The notes beneath the pieces are model-generated. The model did no database searches. It saw nothing but the letters and a program-made list of their open reading frames with translations, and was not told where the DNA came from. 64,000 nt of DNA from an uncultured Eubacteriales bacterium (GTDB lineage Bacteria; Bacillota; Clostridia; Lachnospirales; Lachnospiraceae). Positions 33,333 to 41,590 of this stretch are shown one piece after another. Where the stretch lies: contig OMWY01000012.1 of NCBI GenBank assembly GCA_900314885.1, positions 59,638-123,637 of the forward strand. The letters are read 5' to 3'. Made by a program: the position numbers and the translations under genes. Position 1 is the first letter of the stretch, and every line of letters begins with the position of its first letter.

Positions 33333-35285
33333 ATGAATGCGACACAGGAACGACAGGGGCAAAATACTACATCTGCTAAACCGGATATAAAACTTTTCGT
33401 TGTATGCCACAAGCCCTGCTATGTGCCGGATTTACCATTTCTCCATCCCATTCAGGTAAATGCTGCAGCCAATGGTCACATGGATTTCGAATACCATGAT
33501 GACGATGGTGAAGACAATATCAGCTCTAAAAACAGATCATTCTGTGAACTTACTGCTCAATACTGGGTCTGGAAGCATGTTGAAGCTGACTATTACGGAT
33601 TCTTCCATTATCGCAGATATTTTTCATTCTTTCCTGAGAAGCTGAAGGATGTAGATGAATGGGGCAATCTGAACTTTGACCATTTCGATGAATTCTATAA
33701 TAACGAAACAGGTCTTAATGAAGAGCAGGTCAGGAAGGCAGTTGAAGGAAAAGACATCATTGTTGTCGGGTCACGTAAACTCAGCAAAGATGGAAAGACC
33801 ACAGTAGGAAACGAGTATGGCAAAGCCTCTTTTCAGCACGAAGAGGACTTTAAGACAACAATCCGTGTACTTCTTCAGAAGTATCCTGAGTATAAGAATG
33901 CTGTAGATCAATACCTGAACAGCACCACTGCTCATGAATGCAATATGTTCATCATGAAGCGTGACCTGTTCAAGGAATATGGCAAATGGCTGTTTGATAT
34001 CCTTTTTGAAGTTGAAAAGCTGACGGATGTAACATTCTACAACCAGGAAGAACTACGTATCTTCGGCTACCTTGCTGAACGCCTGTGCGGTATCTTCTTT
34101 ACCCAGCATGAGTTGTTAGGAAAGAACTGCGGAGAACTTCCAAAGACTTATATCTGGAACACGGAGCCAAGAGAAGAATATGTTAAGCCGGTATTTGAAG
34201 ACGGGATACCGATTATTCTAAGCGCTAACGGTAAGTTCTCACCATATCTTGATGTAGCAATCCGGTCTATGGTTGAGAACAGCAGTCCGGATCGCAGATA
34301 TGATTTCATCGTACTTTTCAACGATATAAGCGCTGAGGATCAGAAGACGATCAGGTCTGCTGCGAAGGGCAGAGATAACATCAGTATTCGCTTCATCAAG
34401 GTAAGCCAGTATTTTGACCAGTCAAAGTTTTATCTCGACCAGCATCTATCTATAGAGACCTACTACAGATTAGTGATACCGGACATCATGCCGGATTATA
34501 AGAAGGTCATCTATATTGACTGTGATCTGGTGGTGGAGAGAGATTTGGCAGAGCTCTATGATACCGACCTGCATGATCACGCGATTGGAGCTACTCACGA
34601 CCTTGATGTTGCCGGGCAGGTGAAGCTCGGCATGAACGAGTGGCCTCTTTACATGCATCACATCTTAAAGATTGATAATCCTTATTCCTATTTCCAGGCA
34701 GGTGTACTGATTCTGAACCTTGAGAAGATCAGACAGACCACAACTGTAAAAGATATGATGGCGTGCGCACAGAAAGTTAACTGGAAGTGCCATGACCAGG
34801 ATGTACTGAACCATATGTTCAATGGTGATATAGAGTATCTGCCGCTTAAATGGAATGTATACATGGATTGGCGTGAGAATGATGGAAGGAGCCGAGGTAA
34901 GATCATGAAGGAAGCGCCATTCACCATGTATAACGAATACCAGCAGGCTCGTAAGAACCCTTATGTGATTCACTATGCCGGTTATCAGAAACCCTGGGAT
35001 GTTGTTGACTGCGACTTTGCCAATAATTTCTGGAAGTATGCTGCTAAGTCACCTTATTACACGAGGCTGCTGTTCTCAATTAAACGGAGCCTTGTAAATG
35101 ATTTCTACAGAGAGAAAGAGAAGCGGGAGAGAAGTCAGGGTCAGGGAAGTGCTGAGCAGCCCCAGTCGCAGGAGAACTTATCTGTTAAAAAAAAACTGAT
35201 TAACGCTGTATTTCCATATAACACGAAGAGGCGTGCTGTTGCGAAAAGTATTAAGAGCAAGCTGAAGCATGAGAGCTTCAGGTGA
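33333..35285 (+). CDS. DUF4422-GT8 fusion glycosyltransferase
   Basis: A 650-residue two-domain protein. Residues 20-260 are DUF4422: IKLFVVCHKPCYVP at the start, ELTAQYWVWKHVEADYYGFF and HYRRYFSF. Residues 285-600 are a family 8 retaining transferase: IPIILSANGKFSPYLDVAI, the metal motif YIDCDLVVERD, FQAGVLILNLEKIR and HYAGYQKPW. A basic tail includes a run of nine A (35188-35196, three Lys codons). The two domains probably add two linked sugars. Confidence 0.85.
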   Translation: MNATQERQGQNTTSAKPDIKLFVVCHKPCYVPDLPFLHPIQVNAAANGHMDFEYHDDDGEDNISSKNRSFCELTAQYWVWKHVEADYYGFFHYRRYFSFFPEKLKDVDEWGNLNFDHFDEFYNNETGLNEEQVRKAVEGKDIIVVGSRKLSKDGKTTVGNEYGKASFQHEEDFKTTIRVLLQKYPEYKNAVDQYLNSTTAHECNMFIMKRDLFKEYGKWLFDILFEVEKLTDVTFYNQEELRIFGYLAERLCGIFFTQHELLGKNCGELPKTYIWNTEPREEYVKPVFEDGIPIILSANGKFSPYLDVAIRSMVENSSPDRRYDFIVLFNDISAEDQKTIRSAAKGRDNISIRFIKVSQYFDQSKFYLDQHLSIETYYRLVIPDIMPDYKKVIYIDCDLVVERDLAELYDTDLHDHAIGATHDLDVAGQVKLGMNEWPLYMHHILKIDNPYSYFQAGVLILNLEKIRQTTTVKDMMACAQKVNWKCHDQDVLNHMFNGDIEYLPLKWNVYMDWRENDGRSRGKIMKEAPFTMYNEYQQARKNPYVIHYAGYQKPWDVVDCDFANNFWKYAAKSPYYTRLLFSIKRSLVNDFYREKEKRERSQGQGSAEQPQSQENLSVKKKLINAVFPYNTKRRAVAKSIKSKLKHESFR

Positions 35286-35316
35286 CAGAATGTTGCAGTA
35301 AGCAGGTTATAAAAGT

Positions 35317-38127
35317 ATGTTAAAGAATCTTATCGGATTAAATAAATGCACTGGATGCGCCGCTTGTAAGCAGGTGTGTCCGAATGGTGCCATAAAGCTT
35401 GAGGTATCGGAGAATGAGTACTGCGGATTGGTGTCGTTCTATGATACTGAGAAGTGCGTAGGCTGTAATAAGTGCAGAGAGGTCTGCCCGGTATGTAATA
35501 AGCCTGAGAGTAATAACACGAAAGAGCCGGACTGCTATGCAGTTATTGCATCTGATAAGATCAGAAGCAACAGCACTTCCGGTGGCGCGTTTACGCTCCT
35601 TGCCAAAGAAATCTTCTCTATGGGCGGCGCTGTCTGTGGTGTGAGCTTCGATAAGGACCTGCATGCGCACCACATAATTATCAGAAAAGAAGAAGACCTG
35701 GATCTGCTTAGGCATTCGAAATATGTTCAGGCGGATTGCCAGGAGATTTATCAGGATATAGAGAAAGCGGCAGCAGAAGGACCGATTCTCATAGTGGGGA
35801 CGCCATGTCAGATTGCAGGCATGAAAAAGTACTTTTCTATGCCTATGCACAATATGAATAGTGATAGCTTAATTTTTGCTGATTTGTATTGCGATCACGC
35901 CCCTGGAGCACTTACGTTCGTTAATTACCTAAAAGATAGTTTTAATATAATAGATATAAAAAGGTACACCTTCAGAACAAAGCAGCGCGGCTGGGTAGCA
36001 GATGCTGCAACGGTTCTGTTTGACAACGGACATGTTAAGACACTCGATAATTCAAATGATTATTATCAGCAGGCTTATCATGCGCATCTGACTACAAGGA
36101 AAGTCTGTGAGCATTGTGAGTTTGCCGGTAACCCCAGACAGGGTGATCTGACCATCGCCGATTACTGGTGGATCAATGAGTCGAATCCTGAACTTGATGA
36201 TCACTTTGGCACAAGCTGTGTGCTTGTGAACAATGACAAAGGTAGGGAGCTGTTTAACAGGATTATTGAGTCTACGAATAATTATGTAGATGGGACGAGC
36301 GAAGATGGAGAGACTCAGGAAGAATCAGAAACCGGGCAGAAGAACGGCAAGGTTAATCCTGATATTAAGATCATCAAGAAGCTTCCATTCTCCACTATGA
36401 AGAAGAACAGACCTGTAGAATTCCCTGCAAACCCGGCAAGAGACAGGTTCTATAAGATACAGGGGACATATGGCTTCAACGAAGCTGTCCGCAGGTGCCT
36501 GCATCCATATTTTGATGTAGTACTCTGGGGAAACTGGTCTGAGAAGAATTACGGATCAGAGCTCACCTACTATGCTCTTTATAATGTATTAAATGATATG
36601 GGTAAGGAAGTCCTGCTTGTTGAAAGACCCAAGACGGCATCCTGGGGGCCGAACGATAAAGCGGTGTTATTTAAAAATGTTCCTTATCCTTCTTATTACA
36701 CTTATGTTCCAGAATCCAAGACAGATATGCGTCGGATCAATGACTGGAGCGATACCTTCATGGTCGGCTCTGATCAGATCTGGCATCACGACCTCTACGA
36801 GCCTTTTGGAAGAGTAGCGTATCTCGATTATATCTATCCGAGTAAAAAGAAGATAGCCTACGCCAGCTCTTTTGGAAGGGAATACTGGAGAGGAACGGAC
36901 TATGAGCGTCAGGAAACAGCCATGATGTTACAGGAGTTTGATGCTGTTTCCGTACGTGAGAAGTCAGGTACCGATCTGTGTAAGGAGCTATTTAACTGCA
37001 ATGCTGAGTATGTTCTTGATCCGATTTTTCTCTGTGATAGGGAGAAGCTGAGAGGATTAGCGAAGACGGCTGAGCAGCATGAACACTTCATCGGCGTCTA
37101 TATGCTTGATATCACTCCGGAGAATCTCTCTGTAATAAGGGCTGTTGAGCAGAAGACAGGATTACCTGTAAGGCTTATCACAGACGCGTTCCATAGTTAC
37201 AGCCTCGATAAGGATGTTCTGAATTTCAGCAGTAATGAAGAGTTGATAGGTGACAGCTCTGAGGAAGAGTGGATCGAGAATTTTGTTGACGCAGATTATG
37301 TAGTCACCGATTCATTCCATGGCACATGCCTATCCATTATCTTTGGAAAACAGTTCATCTCCATATCCAATGAAGAGCGCGGCAGCATCAGGTTTGTTGA
37401 TTTGCTGAGTCAGTTTGGTATTACTGAGAGGCTTATCGATGAGTATGATATAAGGCCTGAAGCTGTGAAGAAGATAGTTGATGAAGATATCGACTATGAA
37501 ACAGTAAATAAGATACTGGAGAGTCGTAAGCAATTCTCTATGGATTGGCTTACAAATGCGCTTGAGAAAAAGAAAGATGTTCAGGTATCGGAAGAGGAGC
37601 TTCGCAGACATCAGGTCGATGAGTTGGAATATCATATAGAGCAGGTTCAGAAGGAAAATCAGAAGATACTTGACTGGCACACCGGCAGACTTGATCATCA
37701 CGATGATATTCAGCAGTGGCATACCGACAGGCTTGATTACCACGATAAGATTCAGAAGTGGCATACTGAGAGACTGGATACGGACGAATGGACGCAGAAC
37801 AGCAATGCCTCAAAGATGGACCACATAAACCAGATGGCAAAACTTCATATGGAGCGGCTTGAAGGTCAGGAGAGAAGAATCGATAATCTGAGCCAGATCG
37901 AAAAGCTGCACATGGAAAGAATCGAAGGTTACGAAGATATTCTCACAGAGCAGGCTGAACAGCTGAAAGCTCAGGAAGAAAAGATTGATTACCAGTACAA
38001 CATCCAGGAATGGCACACCAAGTGGCTGCAGGGACTCGATAAGAATAAGTACGATAGGCGGGAAGGATTGAAGGGTATTCTTAAAGATACCTGGAGGAAG
38101 CACTTCGGGAAGGGAACTAGGTATTGA
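35317..38127 (+). CDS. Fe-S FrhB-like / polysaccharide pyruvyl transferase fusion with tail repeats
   Basis: A 936-residue fusion. Residues 8-70 hold two 4Fe-4S ferredoxin motifs (CTGCAACKQVCP, CVGCNKCREVCP). Residues 75-385 are an F420 hydrogenase/dehydrogenase beta-subunit-like domain (STSGGAFTLLAKEIF, GTPCQIAGMKKYF, GDLTIADYW). Residues 400-740 are a CsaB/WcaK-type pyruvyl transferase (WGNWSEKNYGSELTYYALYN, VGSDQIWHHDL, DSFHGTCLSIIFG). The last 170 residues are coiled-coil-like, with three tandem 14-residue units beginning WHTGRLDHHDDIQQ and further related units. Such fusions occur in capsule loci of anaerobes; the reaction of the Fe-S half is unknown. Confidence 0.82.
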   Translation: MLKNLIGLNKCTGCAACKQVCPNGAIKLEVSENEYCGLVSFYDTEKCVGCNKCREVCPVCNKPESNNTKEPDCYAVIASDKIRSNSTSGGAFTLLAKEIFSMGGAVCGVSFDKDLHAHHIIIRKEEDLDLLRHSKYVQADCQEIYQDIEKAAAEGPILIVGTPCQIAGMKKYFSMPMHNMNSDSLIFADLYCDHAPGALTFVNYLKDSFNIIDIKRYTFRTKQRGWVADAATVLFDNGHVKTLDNSNDYYQQAYHAHLTTRKVCEHCEFAGNPRQGDLTIADYWWINESNPELDDHFGTSCVLVNNDKGRELFNRIIESTNNYVDGTSEDGETQEESETGQKNGKVNPDIKIIKKLPFSTMKKNRPVEFPANPARDRFYKIQGTYGFNEAVRRCLHPYFDVVLWGNWSEKNYGSELTYYALYNVLNDMGKEVLLVERPKTASWGPNDKAVLFKNVPYPSYYTYVPESKTDMRRINDWSDTFMVGSDQIWHHDLYEPFGRVAYLDYIYPSKKKIAYASSFGREYWRGTDYERQETAMMLQEFDAVSVREKSGTDLCKELFNCNAEYVLDPIFLCDREKLRGLAKTAEQHEHFIGVYMLDITPENLSVIRAVEQKTGLPVRLITDAFHSYSLDKDVLNFSSNEELIGDSSEEEWIENFVDADYVVTDSFHGTCLSIIFGKQFISISNEERGSIRFVDLLSQFGITERLIDEYDIRPEAVKKIVDEDIDYETVNKILESRKQFSMDWLTNALEKKKDVQVSEEELRRHQVDELEYHIEQVQKENQKILDWHTGRLDHHDDIQQWHTDRLDYHDKIQKWHTERLDTDEWTQNSNASKMDHINQMAKLHMERLEGQERRIDNLSQIEKLHMERIEGYEDILTEQAEQLKAQEEKIDYQYNIQEWHTKWLQGLDKNKYDRREGLKGILKDTWRKHFGKGTRY

Positions 38128-38220
38128 CGGTGATAATATTCGCTTAGAGCATTAATATGAATAACATATTTAAATGTTTATTCTATAAATATGAAACAAT
38201 TGGGAAAAGGATATGATGAA

Positions 38221-39826
38221 ATGACAAAAGCAGCTGTTGTTGAAGTGGCAAATATAGTGGGTGTAATACTTGGATTTAGTGTTATTTTCTTATGCTTTCT
38301 ATTTGCTATTCTATTAGTTCGTTATTATATAAGAAAGCATAATAGAAAGTTAACTATAGAAATATTAATGACTTGTACTTGGGTTGTACTTCTTGCATAT
38401 GGCTGTATGCTGTTATCAATGCATTTTTCTGTTGATTCTTTTCATATTTATTATGATATAGGAGCATATTATGCATTGTCGATAGGGAGATACACGGGCT
38501 TTTGCCTTAATTCCCTAACCAATTTCTTAAAGATCAATCAAACTATAAGTCAACAATATATATGTCTGATATTTATCATTAGTCTGATTTTCTCATTGTT
38601 TGTAATATCTTATTCATTCATTGAGTTAATACAGGATAAAAGCATAGTTACCAACATTTTCGTTACTCTAGCTGTTTGTATTTCCATTGTTAATGTGTTT
38701 TACATGGAATTAGTGTTGTTCCCAGAGATGGCATTGCCCTTATCTGTCAACAATTTATTTACTGCATTTTCTGTTCACTATGCAGCAAGAAGTAAACATC
38801 AGATAGTTTATTTATTGCTTAATGCGCTATTCGCATTTTGGATTATAGGTAACTACCAGGCTTATGTTGGTATTCTGGTCATTTTTTGGATGACAGAATT
38901 CCTAATAAAATATAAGCAAGATCCTAAAAAAGCGTTTCGTAATAGTGTTATATACGTTTCACTAGCTGGAGCCCTCTCAATCTTAGATGTTTTAATAACA
39001 AATCTAACTATTAAATACCAGATTACTGGCGATTCTGGAAGGGGGGGGTGAATTTGATATTCAAACAATTTCGCAAAATATCATTAGATTATTGCAATAC
39101 AATATAGATATATGGGGAAATGGCGCAGGTATATTCAATTGCCCTGTTATGATGATTTTGGGTATTGTCCTAATTTATTGTAGTGTAATTTCAATTATAA
39201 ATTTGAATTCAAATCTTCATAGATTGTATTTGCTAATTCTTTTAGTATTTGGATATTTCATGGCATTTGCTCCTCATGTTATTGAGTCGAATATTACGTT
39301 AACGCCTAGAAGCAATATAGCATTTTGGACATGGGTTAGTTGTTTATTTATTATCTATTTTTCGATATGTAGCGAAAAGAGATTCAAGCTGCACTTATTT
39401 GTAACAGAAGCTGGTTTGCTTTTTACTATATTGATAAATTTAATAATAATGCCAGATATGGCAGCAAATACGAGCGTAACAAATGCAATAGATATAGAAG
39501 AGGCTAAACAGATTGTAGATAGGATAGATGATTATGAAAAAAGTACAGGCACAATAATTGCTAATATTGGTATACATAATGATTTTAATAGGACATATTA
39601 CTATTCAGAATCTAGGTATCGAGTAAGTCAGCTAGGTGCACGCATTATGGCTACACCTTACTCAAATTTCGAGATGATAAGCTATTTTTTGGGTAGACAT
39701 TTAAATAATGTCGGAATGACTGATGACCAGTATATAACATATTTTGGCGATAATGAATGGGATGAATTTGATCCTACTGAGCAAATAGCTATTGATGGTG
39801 ATACGATTTATATTGCCGTATATTGA
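38221..39826 (+). CDS. GtrII-like glucosyltransferase, frameshifted at a G8 tract
   Basis: A membrane protein related in layout to the GtrII enzyme at 5588. Part one has about eight helices with GAYYALSIGRYTGF and GNYQAYVGILVIFW, then stops at 39051 just past a run of eight G (39041-39048). With one G fewer, GDSGRGG continues as EFDIQTISQNIIRLLQ with no stop, through further helices, to 39826, giving about 534 residues, the size of the intact relative. As sequenced the gene is OFF. Start ATG 38221 has AAAGG 10 nt upstream; an earlier ATG at 38191 lacks a site. AT-rich compared with neighbours. Confidence 0.72.
39041..39048 (+). repeat. Poly-G tract (G8) in the GtrII-like gene
   Basis: Eight G followed by TGA in the upstream frame. 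Seven G would join both halves of the gene. Confidence 0.85.
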
Positions 39827-39890
39827 AGTATTAGATTACGGTTTAGTATTGTTAGATAGCAATGCTCCATTTATAAAGTGTATGTTCTAT

Positions 39891-41489
39891 TAAGGTAACT
39901 AAAACTTCCCATACCCAAAATGGGGTTTGTTACTTGAAAACTCAATAAAAACAGGCAGTCAGATAGTTTTATGCGATTGCAGCTCCCCTTAGAAGAGCGT
40001 TCTGCATATATTTAGGGAGGCAATGTACGAACATTTTGATAAACGAGTCAATCTGTTCGTCAGTGACCTGAAACACAGTATGGATGCATTCGAACATTGC
40101 CCTCATAATGATCTCAAAAGATTCTGCAAAGGTGATGTCTGCAAGTTCATCTGTGAAAAAGAAGAAAATTTCTCCCAAAGAGCGATAGTCTTCATTTCTC
40201 CGCTGTTCCATGGCAATCATCATATAACGCGTTAAAACAATGGCTACATGTGCAGTCAGGGCGTCATAGGACAAACTGTGGCATTCGGTGATGAGTTGGA
40301 GATAAGTTTTGCAGGTCTTGAAAAAGACTTCAATCTGTCACCTCTTTCCGTAGATTCGAAGAATCTCTTCTTCTGAAAGATCCGGATTTGTGCAGATAAA
40401 CGCAATCCAATCCTTCTTGTTCTTCTTGTTGCGGACACAGACAATTTTTGCCGTGATCTTCTGACCTTTGCCAACCATGACGTTTACCGAGAGCAGATAC
40501 TTACTGCGGCCACGATGTTTCTTGCAGATACCAAAAATCTTTTTGATTGAAAGCTGTTTGCCTTCATACTCATACCGGATGCGGCTGTTCTTCTTAATCA
40601 TAGCAATGGAATCAAGACCGAGATTTTTTATGGCCACCAGCTGTGCCGGATTAGAGAACCAGCTGTCAAAAAGGACATAATCAGCTGTATGACCAGCTTT
40701 CTGAGCGGTTTTGATCAACTCGAGCATCACATCGGTACCTTTCATCTGGGCGAGTCTTCTGCGATGCGTAGCCAGAGAGCGCCCATCAAAGTGCTCCTGC
40801 GGACCAATTAGATTGGATCTCTTAGAAGAAGCGAGAAGGCAGCTGTTGATTGGGAGAAATGTATTTCCATCCGTCCATCCAAGAGTCATCATGCGATATC
40901 CCTTGGTATAGCGCATAGTGGCATGATCAAACACCCGGGATCCCAACTCCGTTTTCTTGCAGCTTGTACGTTCAAAGAGGCTGTCATCAACAACAAATGC
41001 ATTAACACGATTCTAGTCGGTTAAAGGCTCTATTGTATCGACTACCGCCTTGGAAAGCAGCGTTGTGAATCGCAGCCAGTTGGTTTTCTGCCCATTGAGG
41101 AATCTGTAGAATGTGTTCTTTGAAAAAGACTCCTTATAGGAACCGGTTTTCTGTTGCATGTACATGCTTCTGTTAGCAAAGACGTTGCAGAGCTTATATT
41201 TGAATATCTGAAGAACAGGAACTCCTTTTTCTTTCTGCGCATTGCATTTCCGAAGCAGGTTTCCTACTTTGAATCTGCATAAAAATGAAGAAATCGCATT
41301 AAAAAGCTCCTGTCCGTCCTGATCCTGTGGTAAAATTGAATTGGGCATAGAAACCTCCTTGAGTGTATTTGTTTTTCGTCAATTCAATTATACCAAGACC
41401 CAGGTGACTGTGCCTTTTTAATTACTTGTTTTTATTGAATTTTCAAGGTTCAACACACCTTTTCGGCGTGGGAAGTTTTAGTAAGGTAA
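39891..41489. mobile_element. IS4-type insertion sequence with 8-bp target duplication
   Basis: The element spans 39899-41481 (1583 bp) and is bounded by the direct repeat TAAGGTAA (39891-39898 and 41482-41489). Its ends are imperfect inverted repeats beginning CTAAAACTTCCCA, and a second matching block inside reads CTTGAAAACTCAATAAAAAC on the left and its near-complement on the right (41425-41447). The transposase inside is on the minus strand and broken by two stops. It sits between the frameshifted GtrII-like gene and the YfhO-like gene without interrupting either. Confidence 0.88.
39969..41348 (-). pseudogene. IS4 family transposase with two in-frame nonsense codons
   Basis: Three open pieces on the minus strand share one frame: 41348-41013, then 41012-40338, then 40337-39969. 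The first break is TAG (plus 41013-41015) between PLTD and NRVNAFVVDDSLFERT, which holds the first catalytic Asp. The second is TGA in YGKR-stop-QIEVFFKTCK. Reading the TGA as Trp gives the perfect Y-2-R-3-E-6-K signature of IS4 transposases, with the catalytic Glu behind the stop. Otherwise about 459 residues are intact, so the element was inactivated by recent point mutations. Confidence 0.88.
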
Positions 41490-41590
41490 TAAACTGATTG
41501 CGTATGGCATGCTGACGAAGAAAGTGCACAATACAATATAAATATTTGATTATACATATTGAATATAATATATAGATTTTGGGGATAAAA

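Noticed and set aside
35188..35196. A9 run as another phase-variation tract
   Set aside because: It codes three Lys near the C-terminus of an intact gene; poly-A of this length is common in AT-rich genomes and would alter only the tail.
37330..38103. Several minus-strand frames opposite the tail repeats of the 936-residue fusion
   Set aside because: They arise from the regular codon pattern of the repeats and have no start signals.
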